Positions 10,955 through 19,030 are shown, counted from the stretch's first letter. The stretch is 64,000 nucleotides of DNA from Labilibaculum sp. DW002 (GCF_029029525.1 NZ_JAKJSC010000005.1:62001-126000), one strand, 5' to 3'. Made by a program: numbers and translations. The notes: generated by a model from the sequence alone, not told the origin.

Positions 10955-12310
10955 TTATTCGGTTTCCATATTTAGTTTGTACCAGTTGATGTTTCTGGTG
11001 AAATACATGGTAATACCTAATATCAGTGCTAAACCAATACTTCCCATTAATAAAGCATAATCGGCTAATTGAAGGGTGACAAATAGAAAACCATAAATGC
11101 CAAGTACTGTAGCGCTTAATACACCCGTAAACTTATTCGATTTGAATACGCTTTTGGCATAAAGTAAAATCATGAGCGAAGTAAGACTGGCTGAAATTAA
11201 ATAAGCGATGTTGAAGTTGGAATGCTCCGAAATAGAGATCAGTAAGATGTAGAAAAGACACAAGGCCAAACCTACAAGTGCGTACTGAAATGGATGGATT
11301 TTACGACCATTTAAAATCTCGACCAAAAAGAAAATTAGGAAAATAAGTGCGATTGTCATGGCTGCATATTTGGCCGAACGCATCGATTTTTGATAATCGT
11401 CTAAAGGCATAATTAAATCGACTCCTAAGGCAGAATATTGCATTGCTTTGTACATGTTTTTATTTACCCATGTTTGTGGGTAATTTCGATTCAGCTGCAG
11501 CACTTTCCAATTGGCCGTAAAGCCAGAATCACTAACTTCTCTGTTGTCTGGAATAAAGTTTCCATTAAAACTAGGGGACGACCAGCTCGATTGTAAATCA
11601 ACCTCAGTTGTGCTTCCAAGCGGAATAAAGGAAAGATTCTGACTACCTTGTAAATTCAACTGGAAAGAGAAATCGATGCTTTGATCTATCTGATCTTTAA
11701 TATTGGGTAAATCGATACTCACACCAGAGCTAATCATGTCGCTTAGTTTAGAGCCTGGCTGTATGTTTAATTTTTGTTTTCCCCAATTCATTACAATTTC
11801 ATCTTCGATTCCTCTAAGATCCGAAATGCCCACGGTCAAAAAAGCTTTGTCGTATTTGATCTCTTTTAATCCTTCAGTATCAAGCTTTAAATTCAACTTG
11901 TAATTTCCTGATATGTTTAAAGCACTTCGGTAAACAACCACCTCATAAATTCCTCTTTTTAATTTTTCAGGTTCTATTTTACCATTAATTGATAATTGTT
12001 CTGGTAATAAATAGAGGTGTTTGGTTTTGGTAATTATTTTTGTGTCTGCCTTTTCGTCTTCAATTGCATACTCGTAAACCAAAGGGATGCATAACACCGG
12101 ACCGTTAATTTGTTGTTTGCCTGCCCATTTCTGACTCACCTCGTTCAGTACCGATTGATTCATGTTCTCTCGTTCACTAATAATGGACTTAATCATGCTT
12201 GCTGGAATCAGCAAAAGAAGCATTAAAATAGTGATGGTTATTAATTTAAGACCTACGGAATTCTTGACCCAACCGTTTACTTTTTCTACTGTGGATTGTT
12301 GATTGTTCAT
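10955..12310 (-). CDS. creD: Cell envelope integrity protein CreD
   Basis: 451 residues with the CreD layout. An N-terminal membrane anchor (residues 20-42) is followed by a large extracytoplasmic domain starting WAGKQQINGPVLCIPLVYEY, the family hallmark, then a cluster of five or six membrane helices from about 305 to the end. CreD is an inner-membrane protein tied to envelope stress and beta-lactam responses in other bacteria; its molecular activity is unknown. It forms the third gene of a cluster with a winged-helix regulator and a small membrane protein. An inverted-repeat operator (12331-12347) lies 21 bases upstream of its ATG, identical in pattern to the one before the first gene. Confidence 0.93.
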   Translation of the reverse strand: MNNQQSTVEKVNGWVKNSVGLKLITITILMLLLLIPASMIKSIISERENMNQSVLNEVSQKWAGKQQINGPVLCIPLVYEYAIEDEKADTKIITKTKHLYLLPEQLSINGKIEPEKLKRGIYEVVVYRSALNISGNYKLNLKLDTEGLKEIKYDKAFLTVGISDLRGIEDEIVMNWGKQKLNIQPGSKLSDMISSGVSIDLPNIKDQIDQSIDFSFQLNLQGSQNLSFIPLGSTTEVDLQSSWSSPSFNGNFIPDNREVSDSGFTANWKVLQLNRNYPQTWVNKNMYKAMQYSALGVDLIMPLDDYQKSMRSAKYAAMTIALIFLIFFLVEILNGRKIHPFQYALVGLALCLFYILLISISEHSNFNIAYLISASLTSLMILLYAKSVFKSNKFTGVLSATVLGIYGFLFVTLQLADYALLMGSIGLALILGITMYFTRNINWYKLNMETE

Positions 12311-12330
12311 GTTTTTATTGGTTTAAAAGT

Positions 12331-12347
12331 ACTTTGAAATGCAAAGT
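12331..12347. promoter_or_regulatory. Operator-like inverted repeat before creD
   Basis: ACTTTG-N5-CAAAGT, perfect 6-bp arms, in the 53-base gap between the regulator gene and creD. The same arms and spacing recur at 13276-13292 before the first gene of the cluster. Both sit in the same flanking context (AAAGTACTTTG). The nearby winged-helix protein is the obvious candidate to bind them. Confidence 0.75.
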
Positions 12348-12363
12348 GAAATGAGAAAAAAAA

Positions 12364-12654
12364 TTATTTAAGCAATTGCTCTATGGCTTTTATGTGTTTT
12401 ACGAAGGCCAATTTACCTTCCTCCGATGCAGAATATTTCGTATTTGGTTTTCGATCTAAAAACTCCTTTTGCACTCGAATGTATTCGCTTTTTTCGAGCG
12501 ATTTTAAATGGCTGGCCAAATTACCATCTGTAACGCCCAACAAATTTTTAAGGGCGTTAAAATCAAGGTAATCATTCACCACCAAAGCCGACATAATACC
12601 CAGTCGAATTCGGTTTTCGAATGCTTTATTTAGTTCTTTGAGTAGTTCTTTCAC
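12364..12654 (-). CDS. Winged-helix transcriptional regulator (HTH_34-like)
   Basis: About 96 residues: a MarR/ArsR-like winged helix of the pattern ENRIRLGIMSAL...DFNALKNLLGVTDGNLASHLKSLEKSEYIRVQK...KYSASEEGKLAF. LGVTDGNLASHLKSL is the recognition helix-turn-helix and the KPNTKYS segment the wing. I place the start at GTG 12654-12652. That GTG overlaps the TGA stop (12653-12651) of the upstream membrane-protein gene in a GTGA junction, and it gives the usual family length. A longer ATG reading from 12717 would run 67 bases into that gene and add residues the family lacks. It likely represses its own operon and creD through the paired operators. Confidence 0.87.
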   Translation of the reverse strand: MKELLKELNKAFENRIRLGIMSALVVNDYLDFNALKNLLGVTDGNLASHLKSLEKSEYIRVQKEFLDRKPNTKYSASEEGKLAFVKHIKAIEQLLK

Positions 12655-13268
12655 GACTTGTATTTTAGCTCCATTATTATTCCATAAATGATATGTAGCA
12701 GACCGAATCCGATGCACCAGAAAATTAAACCATATCCTATGAAATAAGTTGCGATCAAACCTAGTAAAATTTCAAGTATTCCCAAACTACGAATTTCACT
12801 TATTGTGTATTTACTGGCATTAACCAATGCTAAACCGTAAAATAGTAAGGTTAGTGGTGCAATTAATCCAACGTATCCTTTTATTAAAAGTAGCAGGCAA
12901 AATACACCACCACTCAGCAATGGAATTAACAAATTAATTAGAAGTGTTTTGGTTTGAGAATCCCATACTTTTTGCTTTATCCTTTTTGTCTTTAGTCGGG
13001 TGAAAAATATTCCAAAACTTAATGCAAGTAGCAATGTTACAAATCCAATAGTCAGTAACTCTAGTAACTGATCAATATTTAAAAGAGTTCGGTTAAAATC
13101 TTGATATCCAGTTTTAGAATAAATTGTTATCCAGGCAAAATAAGCACCTATTAATGCTATTACACCTGCCGATATGCCAGACAAGCCACTCAAGGATATA
13201 AATTTAGATGATTTGTTCATCATCTCTTTGATATCCTTTAAATCTTCTATGTATTTTTCTTGATCCAT
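12651..13268 (-). CDS. Six-helix membrane protein, regulator partner
   Basis: About 205 residues. I start it at MDQEKYIEDLKDIKEMMNKS (ATG 13268-13266): an upstream ATG at 13340 would add residues translated across the operator, whereas this start gives a charged cytoplasmic N-terminal helix before six hydrophobic segments. Proteins of this kind, beginning with a short coiled helix (EDLKDIKEMM), are commonly found next to an HTH_34 regulator in Bacteroidota. Its stop overlaps the regulator's GTG start by four bases, so the two are translationally coupled. I infer a membrane sensor or regulator tether; no enzymatic motif is seen. Confidence 0.75.
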   Translation of the reverse strand: MDQEKYIEDLKDIKEMMNKSSKFISLSGLSGISAGVIALIGAYFAWITIYSKTGYQDFNRTLLNIDQLLELLTIGFVTLLLALSFGIFFTRLKTKRIKQKVWDSQTKTLLINLLIPLLSGGVFCLLLLIKGYVGLIAPLTLLFYGLALVNASKYTISEIRSLGILEILLGLIATYFIGYGLIFWCIGFGLLHIIYGIIMELKYKS

Positions 13269-13274
13269 GGAAAG

Positions 13275-13293
13275 TACTTTGTAATTCAAAGTA
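13275..13293. promoter_or_regulatory. Operator-like inverted repeat before the membrane/HTH operon
   Basis: TACTTTG-TAATT-CAAAGTA, perfect 7-bp arms, starting 6 bases upstream of the predicted ATG at 13268, so a bound repressor would cover the ribosome-binding region. Read on the minus strand its first arm (TTACTTTG) differs by one base from a -7 box, so it may also overlap the promoter. It shares arms and spacing with 12331-12347. Confidence 0.75.
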
Positions 13294-13414
13294 AATGTAA
13301 GTAAAAAATATTTAATTGCAAGATTAATTTTAGAAATCACATTATTTTTTGTGCAATGAATGTTCTATTTTACTTTATGAGGAGTAGTTTCTAGATACGG
13401 ATATGGTACACTAA

Positions 13415-13451
13415 AAAAGAGGACTTTCCAATTTTTGGAAAGTCCTCTTTT
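13415..13451. terminator. Rho-independent terminator
   Basis: A 16-bp perfect stem (13415-13430 with 13436-13451) with a 5-nt loop and A/T runs at both ends. It lies 31 bases downstream of the minus-strand gene ending at 13482. Confidence 0.9.
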
Positions 13452-13481
13452 GTGTTGTTTATTTGTTATGTAATGAGTTGT

Positions 13482-14084
13482 TTAGAACTTTCGGCCCCAA
13501 ATTTTAACTGCTCCACCCATTCCAATATTCATTAATCGTTTTCCTGCATGTCCCAATACAATGCCGCAAAAAAGAGCAATCGATCCACATAGCATTAACA
13601 ATAATTTAGAATTTAAATCGTCGATGTTGTGCCATACTAAAAATGGGGTAAACATGGCGGCAATTGTCATAATTATGCTGTAAACAATTTTCTTTTTTAA
13701 GATTGGTGTTGTTACCGATTTGAATCGTAATTTTCCATCAACCAGTCCGCTAATAAAAGCAGCAACAACAGTAAAAGGAAAAATAGCTCCAGCAAAACGT
13801 GCTGCACCTAACATTACTTCAGGAAAAAAATCTGGGAAAATAAGGTTTATTAGTAATGCCTGTAACAAGAAAACAAGCAAGGTTTGTGGAAAGTGCACGG
13901 CAATAGGATGTAAATCTAAATGTAAAATCTTACTTCTGCCTGGCGACATTCTTTCTTTATACTGTTCGAAAACCTTTTTAGGCAGGCCACATGCAGGACA
14001 GATGTCCTCTAGTTCACTTTCCTTCATCACATAGCCACATGGCTTACAAATAAAAAGTTTCTCTTGCTCTTTTTCTTCTTTCAT
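13482..14084 (-). CDS. Rubredoxin-like domain fused to a four-helix membrane domain
   Basis: 200 residues. The N-terminus holds a rubredoxin-type iron or zinc site: Cys13-x2-Cys16 and Cys29-x2-Cys32 (ICKPCG...ICPACG), facing the cytoplasm. From about residue 55 comes LDLHPIAVHFPQTLLVF, the signature of DUF2231-type membrane domains, and four hydrophobic helices (about 62-82, 93-116, 130-150, 163-183). His61 and His65 in the first helix could bind heme or metal. The combination suggests a membrane redox protein passing electrons between a rubredoxin centre and the membrane, but no substrate is indicated. It is a single-gene unit with its own terminator. Confidence 0.7.
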   Translation of the reverse strand: MKEEKEQEKLFICKPCGYVMKESELEDICPACGLPKKVFEQYKERMSPGRSKILHLDLHPIAVHFPQTLLVFLLQALLINLIFPDFFPEVMLGAARFAGAIFPFTVVAAFISGLVDGKLRFKSVTTPILKKKIVYSIIMTIAAMFTPFLVWHNIDDLNSKLLLMLCGSIALFCGIVLGHAGKRLMNIGMGGAVKIWGRKF

Positions 14085-14302
14085 ATCAATAAATTAGGGA
14101 TTTACTCCAGTAAAATTTACAATAAGCAATCTATTTTACTACTGCTTTTAAAGTTGTGAAAAAATATTATGATACTCCTTGAAAATTGTTTTAGAATCTT
14201 TTTAAATTTCATTCCAAATTGTTGGACACTTTAGAGGAAATAAGCAGGTGAATAGTCAATATTAACTGTGTTTTATTGGGTTGATTGTGCTTCGTTTGTG
14301 TT

Positions 14303-15067
14303 TTAAAAGAGGGTGTTTAGCTCATCGTAGTAATATTCAGCAGAGGCTTTTGGCGTATTGCCTATCGCATTTTTCCCTCTTAAGGGTCTAACAGTATATG
14401 CAATTAGTTCTTCTTCCGATGGGCGAATTAAGGCTTGAATTTCTTGTTGATCTTCTTTGCTATTGATTGCTTGTAACCAATTGTCTTCTTCATCTTCATC
14501 CAGAATTAATGGCATTCTGGGACCTGCAAGTTTTGGGTTGTTGTGAATTTCAGCTAATAATGAATTTGCTTTACAAGTAACAATACTAAAGGTGCGTTGC
14601 AATTCTCCACTTTCCTTGTTTAACCATTCCGACCAAAGTCCTGCCAAAGTAATCGGATTTCCATTCGCTTTACGGATAAAATAAGGAAATGACTTTTTAG
14701 CACGATGATGATGTTCGTAAAAACCATCAACTGTAATTAAACAACGCTTGTGTTTTGCAGAATCTCGAAAAGATGGCTTTTCAAAAATACTTTCGCCACG
14801 TGCATTAATGGTATTTTTGCGTAGTTTATTAGCTTGCTCTTGATTTTTTGTCCACTCAGGAATTAAGCCCCAGGAAGCGGGAGAGGGAAGAGCAGGTGTT
14901 TCGTTGGTATAAATCAACAAACTTGGATGAGAAAAGCCTGAAACATGATGCCATTGCGTGATGTATGGCTCCAAGTTTGTCTCTAGTTCACGAATCACAT
15001 CCTTTTGATTCATGCGACGTGCTCTTTTTAGTTGAGCTTCTAATTTGGCCTGAATATCGTAACACAT
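14303..15067 (-). CDS. SOS response-associated peptidase (SRAP/YedK/HMCES family)
   Basis: 254 residues. Family members self-cleave after Met1 to expose Cys2, which forms a thiazolidine crosslink with abasic sites in single-stranded DNA. Here Cys2 is present (MCYDIQ), as are NARGESIFEKPSF (Asn88, Glu92), DGFYEHH (Glu118) and the IH...RMPLIL segment (His175). In the usual family sequence the His is followed closely by RMP; here eight residues (NNPKLAGP) intervene, which looks like a loop variant and not damage. Cytoplasmic DNA-repair role. No LexA box was identified in the 58-base gap upstream. Confidence 0.92.
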   Translation of the reverse strand: MCYDIQAKLEAQLKRARRMNQKDVIRELETNLEPYITQWHHVSGFSHPSLLIYTNETPALPSPASWGLIPEWTKNQEQANKLRKNTINARGESIFEKPSFRDSAKHKRCLITVDGFYEHHHRAKKSFPYFIRKANGNPITLAGLWSEWLNKESGELQRTFSIVTCKANSLLAEIHNNPKLAGPRMPLILDEDEEDNWLQAINSKEDQQEIQALIRPSEEELIAYTVRPLRGKNAIGNTPKASAEYYYDELNTLF

Positions 15068-15125
15068 ATGTTTAAGTAAGGAGGGGATTGGAAGAAAGTA
15101 AAAATGAAGTTCACTTTGTGTCTTT

Positions 15126-15839
15126 TTATACCTCCTTTGTTTTCGATTTAATTGTTGGTTTAACGGTTTTCATTTGAATGATATCCACAATAAAGGCAAA
15201 GGCCATCGAGAAGTAAATATATCCTTTCGGAATTTCGAAATGCAGACCTTCAGCAATTAAGGAAACGCCTATCATCATGAGAAAGCACAAGGCCAATATT
15301 TTAAAGGATGGGTGTTTTTGTATGAAATGAGCAATCGGTTTTGAGGCAATTAGCATGATGATAACGGCCACAATAACAGAGGTGTACATTACCCAAAGCT
15401 CTTTTACCATTCCCACTGCGGTGATTATTGAATCGATAGAGAAGACCAAATCAAGAATAATTATTTCGGTTAGCAAGCGCATAAAACTCCCTGTTTTTGT
15501 TGCCAATTCACCATTTTCCTCTAGCTCTGCTTTGTGGTAAATCTCTTTGGTACTTTTGTAAATCAGGAAGATGCCACCACCCAAAAGAATAAGGCCTTTC
15601 CCCGAAATATCAATGTCAAAAATATTGAATAGTGTTGAGTCAAGTTTTAAAATCCAGGAAATAAAAGCAAGAAGGGCAAGTCGAAGAACCATTGCCAAAC
15701 CAATTCCGATGTAGCGTAATTTGTCTCGTTGATTCTCGGGTAATTTGTCTGCCAATATGGAAATAAAGATGATGTTGTCAATCCCTAAAATCACTTCTAA
15801 TGCGATAAGGGAAAGCAAGGGTATAATTGCGTCGATCAT
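15126..15839 (-). CDS. TerC family integral membrane protein
   Basis: 237 residues with seven predicted membrane helices. It has the TerC signature ALEVILGIDNIIFISILADKLP (residues 13-34) with the membrane-embedded acidic residues, and the internal repeat ...EIIILDLVFSIDSIITAVGM. TerC proteins are linked to metal (often manganese) homeostasis and tellurite resistance; the repeat of D-N/D-S motifs is consistent with metal export. It stands between the SRAP gene and a broken DUF3788 gene, all on the minus strand. The short version without CBS or CorC domains is the common Bacteroidota form. Confidence 0.9.
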   Translation of the reverse strand: MIDAIIPLLSLIALEVILGIDNIIFISILADKLPENQRDKLRYIGIGLAMVLRLALLAFISWILKLDSTLFNIFDIDISGKGLILLGGGIFLIYKSTKEIYHKAELEENGELATKTGSFMRLLTEIIILDLVFSIDSIITAVGMVKELWVMYTSVIVAVIIMLIASKPIAHFIQKHPSFKILALCFLMMIGVSLIAEGLHFEIPKGYIYFSMAFAFIVDIIQMKTVKPTIKSKTKEV

Positions 15840-15891
15840 GCTATTTATTTAAGAATGTTATTTGTTTTCTGTAGTCTGCTGAAATGATAGA

Positions 15892-16256
15892 TTAGTTAGC
15901 AAGTTTAGTGTCAATCAGCTGGTTGATGTCACTTAGTAAGTCGGAATTGTGAACCTCTATGCTAACACCTCTTCCTTCGACATATTTTTTAGCATTGGCC
16001 AAGTCTTCCTTAATCACTTGCGTGATATTGCTTGCCATAATTTGATCGCTTGCTTTTTGCCCGAAGACGAATGCCACTTTAAAGAAATTTTTACGTGGCA
16101 AAAGGTAAATGATAGCTCTTCTTCTTTTGGATTTGGATATTTTTCCCGAACACTTTCGGCAATTTGTTCCCAAAGTGGATAAAGTGAGCCCAACTCTTTT
16201 TGTAAATCTTTCTGCGTAGGTTCAACTGTCTTATCTGTAAATATGCTAATGTCCAT
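15892..16256 (-). pseudogene. Frameshifted, internally deleted DUF3788 gene
   Basis: Two overlapping reading frames together make one DUF3788-like protein. The N-terminal part (16256 down to about 16116) encodes MDISIFTDKTVEPTQ... to REKYPNPKEE. The C-terminal part, in the next frame, encodes RAIIYLLPRKNFFKVAFVFGQK... to LIDTKLAN. The frame changes in a purine run around 16108-16120. As I recall the family, about 18 residues (a Trp/Gly-rich strand) normally sit between these two blocks, so the lesion is an internal deletion with a frameshift and not a single-base sequencing slip. Neither half alone is a full domain; I regard the gene as inactive. Confidence 0.8.
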
Positions 16257-16468
16257 GTTTTTTAGGTATTTACTTGGTTTATTTTACTGATAATAAATTG
16301 CTCATCTAAAGATAAATAAGATTTGAGCTTGATACAAAAAAATCAAAGAAAGTAGGATGTTTTCTTTCCAGATAAATAGTTCTGTCTCATTAAAGGTGTT
16401 TGGGAAATCTTCTAATTTAGGCAGCTAACCCCTCCGTTTAGTTTACTATAAAATAGGTTTCTGTTTAC

Positions 16469-16499
16469 TTTGCCAAACACCTATTGTTTTGTAGATTTG
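16469..16499 (+). promoter_or_regulatory. Predicted cassette-array promoter (Pc-like)
   Basis: TTTG at 16469-16472, exactly 19 bases, then TAGATTTG at 16492-16499: a full match to the Bacteroidota -33/-7 consensus. It points into the four-gene cassette array, whose first boundary is 110 bases downstream, and none of the cassettes shows an evident promoter of its own. The start of transcription should fall near 16506. Confidence 0.65.
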
Positions 16500-16527
16500 A
16501 AATTGAAAAACTAAAAAAAAAGTTGTA

Positions 16528-16554
16528 CAATACATCCCTATATGGCATGTATTG
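16528..16554. repeat. Inverted repeat in the leader of the cassette array
   Basis: CAATACAT (16528-16535) and ATGTATTG (16547-16554) are perfect 8-bp arms around an 11-base spacer, about 22 bases after the predicted transcription start. It could be a repressor operator or an RNA hairpin. A second small repeat, GTGCA-N4-TGCAC, follows at about 16587-16600. The remaining gap 16257-16468 shows nothing recognisable. Confidence 0.6.
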
Positions 16555-16600
16555 TGCACTTTTATACTTGATATAGTAGAAATAAGTGCAATACTGCACA

Positions 16601-16616
16601 TTCTAACAAGTTAGAA
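16601..16616 (+). other. First cassette boundary, candidate attI-like site
   Basis: TTCTAAC-AA-GTTAGAA is a perfect palindrome; its right arm is the GTTRRRY-type core at which an integron integrase would join the first cassette (cut G/TT at 16610). It is not preceded by the TAGCAAGACC block seen at the ends of the downstream attC sites, so this is either an attI-type primary site or a secondary insertion site, not a leftover attC. Confidence 0.5.
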
Positions 16617-16624
16617 ACAATAGC

Positions 16625-17578
16625 ATGAGGATAGCAGATATCTTATTTTTTATTTCATTAGGAATTGCACCCGTCGGAATCATTTTAAGAATAAATGACA
16701 ACGCTGGTGGAAGTACCTTGTTTGCATTTGGTTTACTTGGTATTTTTATATATTTCATTGCTAGTATAATTAAAAGTTTTAAAAAGAAAAACGTTGACAA
16801 AATAGATCTCTTATTAAAATCATTGATTGTTGTTATTACTCCAATCATTTTATCAAAATACTTATACTATAACTTTGGGGATTACCTCGGATTAATAATT
16901 ATACCATTTTTTCTTATTTCTACCTTCATAAATCTAATTTTCAAATTAAGGGGAAGTATAAAAATAACTTTAACCTCGATATTAATTTGTCTATTGATTG
17001 TTCCCCTATTCGACATTGACTTTAACAATGATCCTAGAAATTTCGTCCCAAGAAAATGGTACGATAGATATAATGTTGATAAGGCGCATGTAATAGAATT
17101 GTCTTATTATTTCAAATTCAAAGAAACAGAATCCTTGAGTAATAAAGCATTCGAAGCTAAAGATCAAAAAGATTACTTTAAATCAATTCATCTTTTTAAA
17201 CAAGCTATTTCAATTGAACCAGACAACCCAACACTTCGCTTTGGAATGTCTGAAAGCTACGCATATGTAAACGAACTTGAATTAGCAAAAATTGAACTAG
17301 ACACTGCGATCATAATAGATAATAAAAATGATTATTTCTATAACAATAGAGGATTGCTTTACTATAAATTAAGTGAAAATGGCAATGCAATACTTGATTT
17401 TAAAAAGGCAATTGAACTTGACTCGACACAATATTTATATTATTGTAATATAGCATTAGTTTTTAACGACGCTTCGGAGTATGATGAAGCGTGTAGAATG
17501 ATTGACAAAGCAGAAGAATTAGGTGCCAATATTGATGAATACAAATTGCTAAAAAAAATACGAAATAAACATAGATGA
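16625..17578 (+). CDS. Cassette 1: membrane protein with TPR domain
   Basis: 317 residues. Residues 1-140 hold five hydrophobic segments. Residues about 160-310 are tetratricopeptide repeats, with typical spacing of A/Y/L positions in DYFKSIHLFKQAISIEPDN, LAKIELDTAIIIDNKN, NAILDFKKAIELDSTQ and EACRMIDKAEELG. The TPR part would lie on one face of the inner membrane and bind a protein partner. No known family could be assigned to the membrane half. The ATG lies 15 bases after the cassette junction and the stop 10 bases before the attC, leaving almost no non-coding sequence, as in integron cassettes. Expression probably depends on the promoter at 16469-16499. Confidence 0.85.
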   Translation: MRIADILFFISLGIAPVGIILRINDNAGGSTLFAFGLLGIFIYFIASIIKSFKKKNVDKIDLLLKSLIVVITPIILSKYLYYNFGDYLGLIIIPFFLISTFINLIFKLRGSIKITLTSILICLLIVPLFDIDFNNDPRNFVPRKWYDRYNVDKAHVIELSYYFKFKETESLSNKAFEAKDQKDYFKSIHLFKQAISIEPDNPTLRFGMSESYAYVNELELAKIELDTAIIIDNKNDYFYNNRGLLYYKLSENGNAILDFKKAIELDSTQYLYYCNIALVFNDASEYDEACRMIDKAEELGANIDEYKLLKKIRNKHR

Positions 17579-17588
17579 AAAAACTACA

Positions 17589-17823
17589 GTTTCTAACAAA
17601 AGCTAAATTATCATGGGCGTTGACGAGCAAATTGATAGCTAAGTGCAATTAATGACACCAGCAAGCCAAACTCTCCCCTTTCCTATTTAAATGCTTTCTT
17701 AATTTTATTAACCAACCAATCCATAATAAAATAATATGTAAATTTATTCGGCTTGCTTACTTGGCACTTTGATAAGGAAACTCCTTTAATCGCCCAAGAA
17801 ACTTAGCAAGACCGTTACCAGTA
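17589..17823 (+). other. attC-1, recombination site of cassette 1
   Basis: About 235 bases. The R''-like box GTTTCTAAC (17589-17597) is the exact complement of the cassette 1 start GTTAGAAAC at 16610. The right end is TTAGCAAGACCGTT (17803-17816). Outer arms pair imperfectly: AGCTAA...ATGGGCG (17601-17619) with CGCCCA...CTTAGC (17791-17807). Inner arms AGCAAGCC (17660-17667) and GGCTTGCT (17750-17757) pair perfectly, and AAGTGC (17641-17646) pairs with GCACTT further out. This folds as one long bulged hairpin, like large attC sites. Confidence 0.82.
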
Positions 17824-17834
17824 ATATTAAAAAA

Positions 17835-18377
17835 ATGAAGCAATCATATTTACTAATCCTATTTCTAATTTTCGTTTCATGTGGAAATGACACTCAAAAA
17901 ATTGAGAGCAAACTTAAAAATCAAATCGACAGTTTATCCTATGAATTAGAGAAAGTATCTAGTGAATTAAAACTGTTAAAAGAACGCAATGAGGAAGCTC
18001 ACAAAACAACTTTTGAAAATGAAGAATTTAACTCTTTCTTTTGGAATTTCATGACAGATTCTGTTTTTCAAAAGAGGAGAATTAAATTTCCATTGAAATA
18101 TATTACCTGGAAAATTAATTCGAATGGAGACGTAGATTTAGGTGGTAAAATTGATACAATTCAAACTAGTGAATCCAAATGGAAATATGATCCATTTTAT
18201 TTCGAAATGGCTAATGAAAGAACACAGATATATGATAATTTTCAATTGAAATTTAGACCATCAAACGAGAGGTTATTGCACTGGTATGGAGTTGAAACTG
18301 GTGGTGATGCGAAATATTATTTCAAAGGATTCAATGGCAAATGGTTTTTGACAGCTAAAGAGCAATTAGGAGATTGA
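17835..18377 (+). CDS. Cassette 2: lipoprotein with coiled coil
   Basis: 180 residues. The signal peptide ends in a lipobox-type site (LIFVSCGND, Cys17), so the protein is a predicted lipoprotein. Residues 24-57 form a heptad-rich coiled coil (KLKNQIDSLSYELEKVSSEL...). The remainder (EFNSFFWNFMTDSVFQKRRIKFP to GFNGKWFLTAKEQ) resembles Bacteroidota DUF4348-type domains; I hold that lightly. The start is 21 bases after the cassette junction at 17814 and the stop 7 bases before the next R'' box. It is a secreted or surface protein of unknown function, a common cargo class in integron arrays. Confidence 0.85.
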   Translation: MKQSYLLILFLIFVSCGNDTQKIESKLKNQIDSLSYELEKVSSELKLLKERNEEAHKTTFENEEFNSFFWNFMTDSVFQKRRIKFPLKYITWKINSNGDVDLGGKIDTIQTSESKWKYDPFYFEMANERTQIYDNFQLKFRPSNERLLHWYGVETGGDAKYYFKGFNGKWFLTAKEQLGD

Positions 18378-18384
18378 AAAATAA

Positions 18385-18520
18385 TACTGGTAACAAAAGT
18401 TAAAATTAATGGGCGATGACGCTCAACTAGATAAGGTAACAAAAACAATAAACGCTGGGCGGTTTTGATAAGGTGACAGTTATAAATCACCCACGCAACC
18501 TAGCAAGACCGTTATAGCCA
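18385..18520 (+). other. attC-2, recombination site of cassette 2
   Basis: About 136 bases, the shortest of the three intact sites. The left box TACTGGTAAC (18385-18394) is the perfect 10-base complement of the cassette 2 start GTTACCAGTA (17814-17823). It keeps the ATGGGCG-A-TGACG block (about 18408-18420) and the right-end block TAGCAAGACCGTT (18501-18513), but the central part differs from attC-1 and attC-3. Confidence 0.82.
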
Positions 18521-18541
18521 ATTTAATAAGAAGAAGTAGAA

Positions 18542-19012
18542 ATGATTGTTTTCAAATCAAAAATACATTCAAATAAAGATAAAGCGTTTCTTGAAAGGTC
18601 TTTGAAACAAAGACTATTGTCATTTAATGAATTTCCAACTTATATATTCCCATTCTTTTTGTTCTCAAAAGCATTTTATCGAGACTTAAAAGAATCGAGT
18701 AAGGGTTTATATGAAGGGCGAGTTACCAATGGAGAATTTGAATTATCTCGAACGAGTAAAGTTTTCTCGACAAGAACCTGGTTGCCTATGATGATTAAAG
18801 GTCGAATTGTAAATAATGAAATTTCAATAAAAGGAGTAATCCCGAATTACATTCTATTATTGACAGTTGTATTAATACTAACTGATTCAATTTTTAATAC
18901 TGAATTGAAGAATTTTGACAATGTACTATTCCTACTAGCGGGATTAATTTCAGTTTCTTACATTTTTAAAATTATTAGAGAACAATTCATCTTTAGAAGA
19001 ATATGTACTTAG
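18542..19012 (+). CDS. Cassette 3: small membrane protein of unknown family
   Basis: 156 residues, no recognised family. The N-terminal two thirds are soluble and basic (residues 1-97, with a YEGRVTNGEFELSRTSK strand-rich stretch and a possible short hydrophobic patch YIFPFFLF at 35-42). Two hydrophobic segments follow at about 102-117 and 127-144, then a basic tail. The pattern N-terminal beta domain plus two helices resembles small PH-like membrane proteins, but I cannot support a name. The start is 31 bases after the cassette junction and the stop 18 bases before the next R'' box. Confidence 0.75.
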   Translation: MIVFKSKIHSNKDKAFLERSLKQRLLSFNEFPTYIFPFFLFSKAFYRDLKESSKGLYEGRVTNGEFELSRTSKVFSTRTWLPMMIKGRIVNNEISIKGVIPNYILLLTVVLILTDSIFNTELKNFDNVLFLLAGLISVSYIFKIIREQFIFRRICT

Positions 19013-19030
19013 CGGAAAGAATAAATAAAC

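Noticed and set aside
12655-12717. Longer ATG start for the winged-helix regulator
   Set aside because: It would overlap the upstream gene by 67 bases and add residues absent from the family; the GTG in a GTGA overlap explains the data better.
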